Part shown: positions 17,406 to 27,800 of the stretch, piece by piece | Position numbering within the stretch: position 1 is the stretch's first letter | How the letters are laid out: each line of letters starts with the position of its first letter | Origin: Chitinophaga rupis | Lineage (GTDB): Bacteria > Bacteroidota > Bacteroidia > Chitinophagales > Chitinophagaceae | DNA: 64,000 nt | Direction: 5' to 3' | NCBI RefSeq assembly: GCF_900109685.1 | Contig: NZ_FOBB01000006.1 | Span: 124,001 to 188,000, forward strand | The notes under the pieces: model-generated | What the model was told of the DNA's origin: nothing | Database searches by the model: none | Seen by the model: the letters and a program-made list of their open reading frames with translations, nothing else | Translations under genes and position numbers: made by a program

Positions 17406-19946
17406 ATGCTACGCCTTTTATTTGTTTTAGCCGGCTGTCTTCTGTTATCGGATGTTATGGCGCAAAACAACCTGTTAAATACAAAGTTCCATTGCCGCGC
17501 GGCAGCAGGGAATGCCCATAAGCTATTACATGATCTTGCAGCCTATAGCAGGTTCAATATTGAATATTCCCCCGTTATACTGGATAGTACGGTAAATGTT
17601 ACATTACCCGATGGTGAAACATCCCTGGGAAAAGTGTTGAACAGGATCTTAAGCGGACAACGTGTATCCGTGATCGAAAAGAACAATAAGATCATTATCT
17701 TATATGCTGATGCTCCCCTGCCGGCCGATGCTTTGCTGGAAAAACATATGCTGTATGGATTCATTCAGCAGGAAAACAGCCTTGAACCCATCCCCTTTGC
17801 TTCCCTGCGGGAAGTATCCGCAAAGGCAATATGCGAGTCGAATGTCTTTGGCTTTTATAGTATTGTGCTCCCGGCCGGCGAGCATGTGCTGCAGGTTTCC
17901 TTTACAGGATCTTCTTCAAAGACCGTAACGATAGATCTCACTAAAAATACCCAGCTGAATTTTTTCCTTTCCCCGGCGCTGTTGCCTGAAACCCAGGTAG
18001 CAGCAGGCAACATGCTGAAAAGGGATGCCAGTATTAAGCTTGACAGATACCAGGCAGGCTTATATAGTAATCTGCTGGGAGAAACCGATCAGGTACGTGC
18101 CCTGTATTTATTACCCGGCAATATGGAAAGCCAGGAATCAGGCGGTAAGTTATTGGTAAGAGGCGGCGATCCGGGACAAAGTCTTTTTTACCTGGATGGC
18201 AACCAGGTATTTAATCCTGCTCATTTACTGGGTGAAGTTTCCATTTTAGGCAATACCAGTATAAGATCTGTGCAGCAATACAAAAATGATTTCCCGGCCC
18301 GGCTTAGCGGAGCTATATCTTCTGTGACTGAAATAAACTCAAAGGATGGTAATATGAACCGCTGGAGCGGGGAAGCCGAAGCCGGGCTAAACGCATTTTC
18401 CGCTACCATAGAAGGCCCGCTGAAGAAAAACCATACCGCAATGATGGCATCTGTAAGACAAAGCGTGGGAGATGCTTTCAACCAGGACATGTTTGCATAC
18501 GATGCCTTATTTGGAGATACCCATGTTAAGCTCACCCATCTTCTTAACAGGAATAATAAATTACAGCTAAGCGCTTATGTGGGCAATGACCGGCTTAAAT
18601 TAACACAGGATAGCCAGGAATACCTGCAAAAGTGGAGCAATGCACTGTTTACGGCAAACTGGAACCACGTATTAAACAGCCGCTCTTTTGTAAACACTAC
18701 CTTTAGTACAAGCGGTCATAATAATTACATTGCTTTAATGTATAAGCTGCAGGAGACAAACGATATTGGCGTGCCTGTAAGCCGGAACATTGTTTTCAAT
18801 AATTATTCATCCGGCAGCCGGTATGAGGCAAAAACGCAATTTGAGCTGGCGGTTTCACCTGGTGTGCAATCCCGCTTTGGAGCAAAGTTTGAGTACAATA
18901 TCCTGCACGCTTTTAACACGCTTGTTACAGAAGATTTTGAGGAAGGAACAGATGCTTTCCGGACTACACGTTCTCCCCATTTCTCTAACCTGACGGCTTA
19001 CTATGAAAATGACATCAATATAGGCGCCAACCTGCTGATAAGACCCAGTGTTCAATTTAACAGCTATAAATATGATACGTATAACTACCAGGTATTTCAG
19101 CCCAGGTTTTTCTCCAGCTACCGCATAGATGACGATCAGCAGATCAATATTTCCTATGCGCATACCGGACAAATGCTGCACCTTGTTACCAGCCCTTACA
19201 CCGGTATTAACCGGGAAGTATGGCTGCCGGCAAGCCCGCAATTAAAGCCCGAAGAAAGCCGTATGATAAACCTTGGTTACCAGTTTAAGAACAGGCGTCT
19301 GGTGAACCTTACGGCGGATGTTTATTATAAGAAGATGAATAATGTAACCGGCTTCGCTGAAAATGTAAATATCCTTTTCAACGGTGACTCTGTAGAAAAT
19401 CAGATCATTACCGGCAAAGGATGGAGCTATGGGACCGAATGGATGTGCGAAAAGAAGTTTGAAAAATTTAAAGTGATCCTCTCCTATACGCTTTCCTGGA
19501 GCTGGCGGCAGTTTGACAGCGCCCATAATGGTAAGCGCCAGCCCTACCGGTACGACCGGCGGAACCAGGCTAATCTCTTAGTGGAATATCAACCCATAAA
19601 AAAGCTGGACCTCAGCCTGCTCTGGCATTTTAATACCGGCGGGTGGATAACGCTTCCTGCTACCTTATCCCTGGATCCGGAAAAGAATGTTATAAACCCC
19701 GGGCAGGATGTAAAGCCTCCATTCAAAGGCCCTGTCAGCAACCGGGTAAATCTGAATGCCGCTTATTACTTTGATACAAAAAAGGTGCGGCATACGGTGA
19801 TTGCCGGCATCAGCGCTATTAATCAATCTGCTATGAAATATAGTACGGAGATCATAACGGAAGACAATAAAAGCTACGACCTGGATATGTATCCCCGTGA
19901 GCTCTTCAAATTCAATGGCTATTTAACCTATAAATTATCTTTTTAA
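17406..19946 (+). CDS. TonB-dependent receptor with N-terminal STN signalling domain
   Basis: 846 residues from the ATG at 17406, which starts a signal peptide ending SDVMAQ; an ATG at 17325 overlaps the anti-sigma gene. Domains in order: secretin/TonB N-terminal (STN) domain (about 40-105), a carboxypeptidase-regulatory-like beta domain (about 115-195), the plug (about 215-310, LLVRGGDPGQSLFYLDGNQV) and the barrel to the C-terminal phenylalanine. The STN domain fits a receptor that signals to the adjacent anti-sigma factor. It is shorter than SusC-type receptors and no SusD partner follows, so the ligand is more likely a small molecule, metal complex or protein fragment than a polysaccharide. 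Confidence 0.88.
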   Translation: MLRLLFVLAGCLLLSDVMAQNNLLNTKFHCRAAAGNAHKLLHDLAAYSRFNIEYSPVILDSTVNVTLPDGETSLGKVLNRILSGQRVSVIEKNNKIIILYADAPLPADALLEKHMLYGFIQQENSLEPIPFASLREVSAKAICESNVFGFYSIVLPAGEHVLQVSFTGSSSKTVTIDLTKNTQLNFFLSPALLPETQVAAGNMLKRDASIKLDRYQAGLYSNLLGETDQVRALYLLPGNMESQESGGKLLVRGGDPGQSLFYLDGNQVFNPAHLLGEVSILGNTSIRSVQQYKNDFPARLSGAISSVTEINSKDGNMNRWSGEAEAGLNAFSATIEGPLKKNHTAMMASVRQSVGDAFNQDMFAYDALFGDTHVKLTHLLNRNNKLQLSAYVGNDRLKLTQDSQEYLQKWSNALFTANWNHVLNSRSFVNTTFSTSGHNNYIALMYKLQETNDIGVPVSRNIVFNNYSSGSRYEAKTQFELAVSPGVQSRFGAKFEYNILHAFNTLVTEDFEEGTDAFRTTRSPHFSNLTAYYENDINIGANLLIRPSVQFNSYKYDTYNYQVFQPRFFSSYRIDDDQQINISYAHTGQMLHLVTSPYTGINREVWLPASPQLKPEESRMINLGYQFKNRRLVNLTADVYYKKMNNVTGFAENVNILFNGDSVENQIITGKGWSYGTEWMCEKKFEKFKVILSYTLSWSWRQFDSAHNGKRQPYRYDRRNQANLLVEYQPIKKLDLSLLWHFNTGGWITLPATLSLDPEKNVINPGQDVKPPFKGPVSNRVNLNAAYYFDTKKVRHTVIAGISAINQSAMKYSTEIITEDNKSYDLDMYPRELFKFNGYLTYKLSF

Positions 19947-19958
19947 TTTTTTCCCGGC

Positions 19959-19969
19959 CGATAGGAGTT
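19959..19969 (+). repeat. Copy 2 of CGATAGGAGTT, after the TonB receptor gene
   Basis: Identical over 11 bp to 16331-16341, but non-coding, 12 bp after the receptor stop and about 75 bp before the lipoprotein start. The longer context also resembles copy 1 (CGG upstream, TCTT or TTTT downstream). Confidence 0.5.
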
Positions 19970-20043
19970 CTTCAATTTTTCTCGTCTTATATACAAATTG
20001 ATTCACCTTAAACGAGTTTACAAACTAAAAATCGAATTTGACC

Positions 20044-20799
20044 ATGAAAAGAGTAATGATCGCATTGATGGCGTGCAGCTTCCTGTTTGCCTGTAAAAAG
20101 GATGACAACAACGATGTTACACCTGATCATAATAGTAATAATGAATCGTATCAGCCAACCAGTGAAATAATAGCTGACGGCGCAGTCATGTACACCAACA
20201 ATGATATAATACATGATCAGGCGCTGATAGCGGATTATATTACCCGTATGGGCTACTCACCGGAAACACCGGCCCCTGGCGATCTATCCTCTTACTCACT
20301 GGAATTTACCGGTGGTAACAACGTACTGCGGGGAAACAGAAAAGCAGAGATCATCAATAAGAACGATTCTTTAATGGTGATTGCAGAAATGGATAACACC
20401 ACTGATAACCCAGGCCCAAGATCAGTTTGCGATACTTTGCTGGATCTCTTGCCTAAGTATGGCCCCCTGGCGGAATGCCCGACTTATTATACCAATCCAT
20501 GCAGCTACCGGAGAAAATTCCCTATCCTGATCTCCAAGGGTAATTACTCTTTACCCTATTACATTGCCATCGCCTCCACTACTACCTGGAGGCCTATATT
20601 TGGTATGATGGTGGCGTCCACGAGCAAGGGTTACATTGCAGGGCCTTCCATGATCTCAAGCGACAGCCTTTTAATTGATAAAATAAAGAACAACACAACG
20701 CTGACCTATCATGATGATGTGCTGCAAAGAGATATCACTACGCAAAGATATGATACCATTGTAGTGCGGACAATGCACCGTCCTCTGAAAAAGCAATAG
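20044..20799 (+). CDS. Hypothetical lipoprotein downstream of the TonB receptor
   Basis: 251 residues from the ATG at 20044 (a TTG two codons earlier is ignored). The signal peptide ends in the lipobox LFAC (Cys18) followed by K-K-D-D, an arrangement typical of Bacteroidota lipoproteins. I recognise no domain. The mature part has an acidic, Asn/Asp-rich start and four cysteines clustered at about 127-151 that could form disulphides. Its position after the sigma/anti-sigma/receptor unit suggests a surface-exposed or periplasmic partner of that receptor. A bidirectional terminator ends the unit. Confidence 0.75.
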   Translation: MKRVMIALMACSFLFACKKDDNNDVTPDHNSNNESYQPTSEIIADGAVMYTNNDIIHDQALIADYITRMGYSPETPAPGDLSSYSLEFTGGNNVLRGNRKAEIINKNDSLMVIAEMDNTTDNPGPRSVCDTLLDLLPKYGPLAECPTYYTNPCSYRRKFPILISKGNYSLPYYIAIASTTTWRPIFGMMVASTSKGYIAGPSMISSDSLLIDKIKNNTTLTYHDDVLQRDITTQRYDTIVVRTMHRPLKKQ

Positions 20800-20819
20800 T
20801 GAGCAGGATATTTGTAGCG

Positions 20820-20856
20820 AAAAAGGCTGCCACACTCAAACGTGACAGCCTTTTTT
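20820..20856. terminator. Bidirectional terminator between convergent lipoprotein genes
   Basis: Stem AAAAGGCTGCCAC (20821-20833) pairing with CGTGACAGCC and T-run (20841-20856) with one internal mismatch. A-run and T-run flanks allow use on both strands. Confidence 0.85.
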
Positions 20857-20878
20857 ATAGCTTAATTGAACGTTCCGC

Positions 20879-21340
20879 CTACTTTACCCTTACATACCGC
20901 TCAATGATCTCACGGTCAATACCGGCGCCTTCCACTTTTTCCATTCCCCGCTGTATCAACGTATCGTTACTGATGGTAACGGTAAAATCAAATGTTTTGC
21001 CTTCCCAGTTCCGGTCTGCATAATAATCCAGGTGCTCCGTGTATGCATTGCCGGTAAGGGTATAGCTGCCCCCGCCTGCGTCGAAATGGTTTGAAGAGTC
21101 TTTCGGGCTGTTAAGGTCATGCTTTAAAAAGGCAAAATGGGAATCATTGATGATCTTGATCATGCGGGATCCCTTGGTATAATCGGTAGTGGTGCTGTCA
21201 CCTTTTGCAATGGTAGTACCGGATACCAGCTGCCAGGTACCGGTAATGGGTACTGCTGTGGTGGTATTAGTAGTGGTGGCTGATGTGCATGACAGCAACA
21301 GGGCAAAAGGTAATATAACAGGTAAAAGTGTATGTTTCAT
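20879..21340 (-). CDS. Lipocalin-like lipoprotein
   Basis: 153 residues with a signal peptide ending in the lipobox LLSC (Cys18). The mature part starts with a Thr-rich linker and continues ITGTWQLVSGTTIAKGDSTT, the G-x-W opening of lipocalin-like (DUF4488-type) small beta-barrels, followed by alternating strands (GSYTLTGNAYTEHLDYYAD, FDFTVTISNDTLIQRGMEK). It probably binds a small hydrophobic ligand or simply decorates the envelope. Single gene, convergent with the preceding lipoprotein and separated from the biosynthetic cluster by a terminator. Confidence 0.72.
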   Translation of the reverse strand: MKHTLLPVILPFALLLSCTSATTTNTTTAVPITGTWQLVSGTTIAKGDSTTTDYTKGSRMIKIINDSHFAFLKHDLNSPKDSSNHFDAGGGSYTLTGNAYTEHLDYYADRNWEGKTFDFTVTISNDTLIQRGMEKVEGAGIDREIIERYVRVK

Positions 21341-21438
21341 CTGATAAATATAAAAAATTAACGGCTGCTAACATAGAGTTGCCATTCGCCCTTTGAAATT
21401 CCCCACCTTTCTACCTCATCCATCTCTGCCAATTCCAT

Positions 21439-21468
21439 AAAAAAACCCGCTCTTCACAGAGCGGGTTT
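21439..21468 (-). terminator. Terminator of the NRPS-PKS operon
   Basis: A perfect 10-bp stem, AAACCCGCTC (21443-21452) and GAGCGGGTTT (21459-21468), with a 6-nt loop and a T-run on the minus strand, 26 bp after the stop of the last gene of the cluster. Confidence 0.9.
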
Positions 21469-21493
21469 ACCTGTTTTGTGTTATGCTCATTTT

Positions 21494-22879
21494 TTAATCC
21501 TTCCATTCATAAACAATCGCTTCAATAGCGCCGGTGGCTGAATTGATCACCCCAAGATCGGTTTTTGCAGATGACATTCTCACCCAAACACCGCCATAGT
21601 GTTCTCCAAAGCCAAATGCCCCCCAGATGAGTTTATGAGGTACCCATTTGTTGGCAGCATTGGGCGCCAGAAAATCCAGCGACTCACTAAACTCCTGTGC
21701 AATAAATGCGCTTTTTCCCAGCGCCATATTAATGGCGTTTTCCCATTCCTGCCGCGATAAAAACCTGCCTACAAAAACATTTTTGCCCTGGAAACCGCCG
21801 GCAGCTTTAATCACAAACTGGTCTTTATTGTCAGCCATCAGTGACAGCAGCTTATATTCCCCGTCTTTAAATATTACGTTCCGGTCTTCAACAGGTGATG
21901 TCCAGGGTATATATTGAAGGATGAGGGCATTATCTTCAGCACTGAATACACCCCGTTCGGCAAGCACCCGTAATAACGACAGGTTCCGCTTATCGCCCAG
22001 CACCTGTGTACCCAAATGATCCGGAAAGTATACCTTATCCATCAGAAATGAACGGAATATAACCGGAGGCACTTTTTCTTTCTCCATGTTAAAGATCAAT
22101 ACTGCATGGAAACATTTGTTGTTCAAAAAAAGCCGGCCCGCATTTCCTAATGTAAGGGTGGATAACGCACCTATATAAGCCCCGCCGGTAAGGCCACGGG
22201 CTTTCAGCTCCTGCTTTAACAAGCCATCAAAAAACTGCCGGATCCGGTCCTTTTCTTCTTCATTCTTCGCCATATCTCCTATTTCAATAAAGATGTTTAA
22301 TTCCTTATTGGTTACCAGCTGGTGCTTCAATATATTATCTACCAGGAACTTTATATAGATGGCCTGCGTATTCCGCGATTCAAAATTATGGGCAGTTTCC
22401 TCCTTCGTTAAAGGTGAATGCAACTGCCGGATGATGGATTCAAAACTCTGCACCTGCCATCCGCCAATAGATGAACCCACATTTACTTCCAGCACCTTAA
22501 ACCCTTCACTGGTCAGCGTTAGATCGAGCCGGCAGCCTATTTCAATATTCTTTTCATGACACATTAACGCAAACTGTGTGACCATTTCATCCCCGCCAAA
22601 ATAGAATGCTGCTATTTTCCTGATATCATTATTAAAATAAAGCGAAGGCAGCTGCCCTAACAGCTTTGGCAGCCGTATGGTTAGCTGGTTTAGCTCACCG
22701 GCCACCCGGGGGCTTATTACAACAGGCCAGGCACTTACGGGGTATTGATAATCCCTCAGCATGTCGGGTACCCCGTATTTGTTGGTATCAATCCATACGG
22801 GAACATCGCAGGGGAAGCTGGCGGTAAATTCAGAAAATTTCTCAAAGAGAATGCTATTGTTGATCGGGCTTTCTATCAT
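21494..22879 (-). CDS. Putative ATP-grasp ligase, apparently circularly permuted; last gene of the NRPS-PKS operon
   Basis: 461 residues, no signal peptide. Two ATP-grasp-like segments appear in reversed order. A metal-binding type motif (Asp119, Glu131, Asn133 in LDLTLTSEGFKVLEVNVG) comes first, at about 118-135. The ATP-binding type segment FVIKAAGGFQGKNVFVGR (Lys358, glycine-rich loop, Lys366) and FIAQEF come later, at about 355-397. The C-terminal FGEHYGGVWVRMSS recalls the tail of circularly permuted ATP-grasp proteins. Such enzymes form amide bonds by way of acyl phosphates. It lies 18 bp after the S33 hydrolase and ends the operon, so post-assembly amide ligation, or amidation of the product, is the natural guess. 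The family assignment rests on motifs only. Confidence 0.5.
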   Translation of the reverse strand: MIESPINNSILFEKFSEFTASFPCDVPVWIDTNKYGVPDMLRDYQYPVSAWPVVISPRVAGELNQLTIRLPKLLGQLPSLYFNNDIRKIAAFYFGGDEMVTQFALMCHEKNIEIGCRLDLTLTSEGFKVLEVNVGSSIGGWQVQSFESIIRQLHSPLTKEETAHNFESRNTQAIYIKFLVDNILKHQLVTNKELNIFIEIGDMAKNEEEKDRIRQFFDGLLKQELKARGLTGGAYIGALSTLTLGNAGRLFLNNKCFHAVLIFNMEKEKVPPVIFRSFLMDKVYFPDHLGTQVLGDKRNLSLLRVLAERGVFSAEDNALILQYIPWTSPVEDRNVIFKDGEYKLLSLMADNKDQFVIKAAGGFQGKNVFVGRFLSRQEWENAINMALGKSAFIAQEFSESLDFLAPNAANKWVPHKLIWGAFGFGEHYGGVWVRMSSAKTDLGVINSATGAIEAIVYEWKD

Positions 22880-22897
22880 AACAAAACAATTTTATGG

Positions 22898-24832
22898 TCA
22901 AATAACTCCCCAGTACAGCAGGTAAACAGATAATAAAATATTGGAGAAAATAACGGAGAACACCATACTCCTGTTATGGATCTTTTTTATGCGAAGGATG
23001 AAATAAGCCAGCGTAAGCAGCAGCAGCCCGGCAAATACCAGCATCATGGTAAATACATAATGGAAAACAACGGGCAAACCAAAAGCCATAATGTAAAAAT
23101 TCTGCGTGGCGGTTTGCATAATGGCGTAGATGGCGCAGGCAATAGCTATGATGCCTGTCACAGAAGTGAGGATCGTGAGGATCCTTATTATTTTATCCGG
23201 TAGCAGGGCATACTTTTTCTTCAGCAGCTTAACCAGGTAGATCACCGCAAAAACCAGCATCAGTATAAAAGCAACCATTAAGGGAGCCAGGAATAACAGG
23301 TCGGGCTTATTCAGGCTGGTACCTATGTTAAAGATCCCTTTATTAAGCGTAACATTTTTTACCAGGTGTACCTTAATAGCCTTGTCATACGCATTTATAT
23401 CCGGCGTTTGGCCGGGATTATTAACAAACCCATTTGCCACGTTATACCCTATTTTTGTAAAACTGGGTGCATGGCCGTAATCATCCGCTTTTACCAGGTA
23501 CCCTCTGGCAAAATGTTTTACTACCTCTTCTGCATTTATCCGTGGGGTAATAGGGTCAAAGCCACCGGAGAAAACCAATACCGTGTAAGGAGCGGCCGAC
23601 AGGTTAGACAGATCATGATGTAAGGGTTTCCCGTTCTTATTCCAGGCTTCACATACTTTAAAGTCGCTTTGATAAAAAGATAACCCTCCCTTCAGATTTT
23701 TATAGGGCGCCGTATTATTCGCAAAATCTGCCACCCTGTTATTGGGCAATACTTCATTACAGCTTACACAGTAATAAACGCCATAATCCAGCATTAAAAG
23801 GCCTGAGAAAGCAGTGACCAGATTCTTTAATACGGCTTCATTCCTGTTATGAAACTGATAAATGAGCAAGGGTATTACCTCAACCAGCTGCTTATTATAC
23901 AATGCCTGTTGCAGGGCCAGTTTAAAATCATCTGCGTTATACGTAAATCTTTCTGACGGTACTGTGTTTTTATCAACCGTTACGGTTACCGGGTGTTGTT
24001 GCAGTTCCGCAATGGTTTTGTAATACACCTGTTCCAGGTCAGGATACTGTTTATTACAAACAGGATCTTTTTTACATAGCTCAAATACTTTGGCAAGGCT
24101 GTGCATGTAATTACCCGTATTACGCGTGTAATAAGTGCTTACATCTGCCACCGGTGAATCCAGTATTAAGGTCCTTACATCATTGGGATAGGTACTGGCA
24201 TACACCTGTGCCATATAGGTGCCATAAGATACCCCGTATACATTCCAACGGCCGTAGTTTAACTGCGTTCTTAATGCATGAAGGTCTCTGGCTACTGACA
24301 GGCTGTGATAGGCATTCACATCAATTCCTTTATCCAGCATATCCTGTTTGCAGGTTACGGCAGCCGCTACTTTTTGCTTTTCATCCTCAATACCGGATTG
24401 GTTCTTTGCAAAGATCTCCAGCAACTGTTTTCCCAGGTCGGGGCACAGCCGCGGTTTTGAGAAGCTGGTGCCCCTTACATCAAATAATATAATATCGTTC
24501 TTCTCCCTTAAAGGATGGCTTAGCCAGTTCCAGATGTTGGGTATACCACCGGCCCCCGGCCCACCCTGTATAAACACCACGCCGTCTGCGTGGGGTATAT
24601 GGGAGGTGTTCTTTAATACGGCTACAGCTATTGCTATCTGTTTGCCCTGCGGATCGTCCCAGTTCTCAGGTACAGAGAGGTATCCCCACTTCACTTGCTG
24701 GTCCTGTAACCTGCGAGCGTTGGGGTAAAAAGAGGTGGTGTCTTTAAAAGATACCTGCTGCCCCTGCGTTTTAAACAACCAGGAAAAAGTAAGGAGTATT
24801 ACCAGCGGTAATGCTTTTATAAAAGCGTTCAT
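22898..24832 (-). CDS. Secreted alpha/beta-hydrolase (S33 peptidase-like) with C-terminal membrane domain
   Basis: 644 residues from the ATG at 24832; the ATG at 24889 overlaps the previous gene. A signal peptide (1-25, ending TQGQ) is followed by an alpha/beta-hydrolase (about 30-480) of the tripeptidyl-aminopeptidase/proline-iminopeptidase type: oxyanion motif QGGPGAGG (89-96), nucleophile Ser202 in GVSYGTYMA, Asp426 in SGGFDPITP and His454 in YGHAPSF. Four hydrophobic helices follow (about 511-534, 552-573, 584-612, 622-643), anchoring the enzyme with its catalytic part outside the cytoplasm. It begins 16 bp after the C-A-T-C synthetase. It may trim a leader acyl-peptide from the product or degrade it for self-protection; both are inference. 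Confidence 0.78.
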   Translation of the reverse strand: MNAFIKALPLVILLTFSWLFKTQGQQVSFKDTTSFYPNARRLQDQQVKWGYLSVPENWDDPQGKQIAIAVAVLKNTSHIPHADGVVFIQGGPGAGGIPNIWNWLSHPLREKNDIILFDVRGTSFSKPRLCPDLGKQLLEIFAKNQSGIEDEKQKVAAAVTCKQDMLDKGIDVNAYHSLSVARDLHALRTQLNYGRWNVYGVSYGTYMAQVYASTYPNDVRTLILDSPVADVSTYYTRNTGNYMHSLAKVFELCKKDPVCNKQYPDLEQVYYKTIAELQQHPVTVTVDKNTVPSERFTYNADDFKLALQQALYNKQLVEVIPLLIYQFHNRNEAVLKNLVTAFSGLLMLDYGVYYCVSCNEVLPNNRVADFANNTAPYKNLKGGLSFYQSDFKVCEAWNKNGKPLHHDLSNLSAAPYTVLVFSGGFDPITPRINAEEVVKHFARGYLVKADDYGHAPSFTKIGYNVANGFVNNPGQTPDINAYDKAIKVHLVKNVTLNKGIFNIGTSLNKPDLLFLAPLMVAFILMLVFAVIYLVKLLKKKYALLPDKIIRILTILTSVTGIIAIACAIYAIMQTATQNFYIMAFGLPVVFHYVFTMMLVFAGLLLLTLAYFILRIKKIHNRSMVFSVIFSNILLSVYLLYWGVI

Positions 24833-24848
24833 TGTAATAGGATTAATG

Positions 24849-27800
24849 CTAAAAGTTAAGATGTATATCAAGCGCCTGTTCCTTTTCAAAGGCCAGTGCC
24901 GGATCCAGGTTGCCGGTTGTTACCGCTGCCTGCGCTATTACCTGGGTTAAAATACTTTCAAATCTCATGAACAGCAGCGCAATGGTTTCCGGATCATATT
25001 TACCCGTACTATAATGCACCGCGCAACGCAAACTTTCTTTTGCTTCAATAAAGTTGATCAATAAGGGCAGGCGGCTGTATGCAGGCGCTACCGGGTGTAA
25101 CTGCAGCTGCACCTCCTCATCCAGCACAATATGATCATAGTTAAAGGCCGGCGGCTGCAATACAAATAAAATGTCCGGCCACAGGGTATTGTAAATATTT
25201 TCAGGTATGTCCTGGTGCGCATCCATCTCCAGCAGATCATTATGCACAGACCTTAACTGTGCGGCAAATGACTGCTGTGGTTTAAACCGTGACCGGAGCG
25301 GCAGCGTTTTCACAAACATGCCTACCTGGTTGTGCAGGCTGGCAATGGTTCTGCCGGAATTTATAGTGCCGATACACAGGTCCGGCTCACCGGATATTTT
25401 ATGCAGCAGGGTTAAAAAGGCCGTTAGCAAAAAGGTATGCAGTGTGCTGTTCTGCTGATGGGCAGCTGCTTTTAACGATTCAAAAAAATCGCCCTCCCAC
25501 TGAAAATGATGTTCTGCAGCAGCGTATTCATCTCCCTGCGCTGCCGGCAGAATGGTTTTCCACCGGTAGCCGAGGAGATAATTCTCCCAGAACCATTCAT
25601 TCCGTTGCTGCCATTCCTGCGTGGTTTGCTGCAGCCAGGCCACATAATCCCTGAACTGGAAAGGCAATGGCTGGTTTTGTACACCAGCAGCCCGGTAAAG
25701 CTGGCTGATCTCCCGGATAAGCTCTCCCATTGACCATCCATCCAGGATAATATGATGGGATGAAAAAGCCAGCAAATATCCCTGCGCTGTTTTAACCAGG
25801 CCTACCCGCAGCAGCAGATCATTTTCCAGATCAAAGGCTTTGTTTACATATGCGGCTGCCGTATCGGGAACAATATCTATCTGAAACCGGGTACTTCCGA
25901 TCTTTTGATGGGGAATGCCTTCTATCTCAATAAAGTTGGTCCTCAATATTTCATACTTTGCTATGAGGGTGGTAAAGGCCTGCTCTAACCGTGCTACATC
26001 TATTTTACCTGTTATCTCATATACCACAAAAACATTGTAGGCAACCGACCGCTGGCGGCCCTGCTGCGCAGCCAGCCATAGGGCATACTGGGCAGGGGAA
26101 ACCGGGTAACAGGGCCTGTCGGCAATGGAGCTTATCCCTTTTGGCGGAACGGTACCCTGCTCACGTAAACGGCCGGCCAGGGCCTGCACAGTAGGATGAT
26201 TAAAAATATCTTTCAGGGATACCCGGTAATATAATTGCTGTTGTACCAGGTTCACCACTTTCATGGCATTCAGGGAGTGGCCTCCCATTGAAAAAAAATT
26301 ATCCGTTACGCCCAGCTTTCCCTCCCATTCCAGCGCTTCTTTAAATAAACGGCAAAGCGCTGTTTCCAATGATGTTTCAGGGTCAAGCTGCAGCGCTGCA
26401 TCTGCCGGTTGCTGCACTTCACGGGCCGCTAATGCCTTACGGTCTATTTTGTTATTGGGCGTTAACGGGTAATCTGTCACCGGGATCATGATATACGGTA
26501 TCATGTATTCCGGCAGCTCTTTTTGCAGCGCTTTTATTAAAGCAGCCGTATCAGCCGGCTCCTGCGCCGGTACTATATAAGCTACCAGGAACGCTTCCTG
26601 CGCTGTTTTCTTTTTTGCGATCACCACCGATGATCTTACAGCAGGCAGCTGATTCAGCTTTGCTTCTATTTCACCCAGCTCAATACGGTAACCTCTTATT
26701 TTCACCTGGTTATCATTCCTGCCCAGGAACTTTATCTCACCCTGGCTGTTCCACTGCCCCAGGTCGCCGGTTTCATAGATCTGCTGACCGGGATTAAACG
26801 GGTGGGGAATAAACTTTTCCGCTGTTAAAACCTCATTTTTATAATATCCTTTTGCCAAGCCTTCGCCGCCAATATAAATAGCGCCCGGGCAGCCTACAGG
26901 CAAGGGTTGCAGCTGCTCATCCAGAATGTAGAATTGCGTATTATGAATAGGCGTGCCAATGTTGGACGCATCATCCGGAGTTTGAATGTGTTTGGTACTT
27001 GACCAGATAGTAGTTTCCGTTGGACCGTACATATTCCATAACGCGGCGCAGGTGCCAAGCAGTTTTTCTGCCAGCGATGCGCTTAACAAGTCGCCGCCGC
27101 ATAATATTGTAAGGCCTTTATTTCCCTTCCAGCCTGCGTTGTAAAGGATCTGGTAAAAACCGGGTGTTGCCTGTATCATATTGGGGCGTATAGCTTCCAG
27201 CTTAGCTATCATGGCAACAGGATCCTGCTGCAATTGTTTGGGGGCAATGTACAGCTTAGCGCCTGCGATCAATGGCGCAAAAAATTCAAGGATAGAAATA
27301 TCGAAGGATTGTGTGGTAACTGAGAAAAAAGTATCCTGCGCGGTAATACCCGGCCGCTGTTGTATGCTCAGTAAAAAGTTCAGGAGCGACCGATGGCCTA
27401 TTTCCACTCCCTTTGGAGCGCCCGTGGAACCGGAGGTATAAATAATATAGGCCGTATCTGCGGCTGTTACTCCGGGAAGTACAACGGCCTGCTGCTGATC
27501 GCCAGTAAGGTCATCTATACAAATAAAGGAAATGGCTGAACTAATAATATGCTGCTGATCCTGCGCGCCAATAATACAAGCGGCCCGGCTATGATCTGCA
27601 ATGTATTGCAAACGTGCCTGTGGAAAATCAGGATCTAATGGAATATAGGCTGTGCCAGCCTTTAAAATACCCAGCAGCGTAACCACCAGATTAGCAGAAC
27701 GGGGCATTAATACAGCAACCGGCGCTTTTTCTTTTATTGCCGGGTAGGTCAGTAACCTGTTTGCTATACGGGTTGACCATTCATCCAGCTGCCGGTAGGT

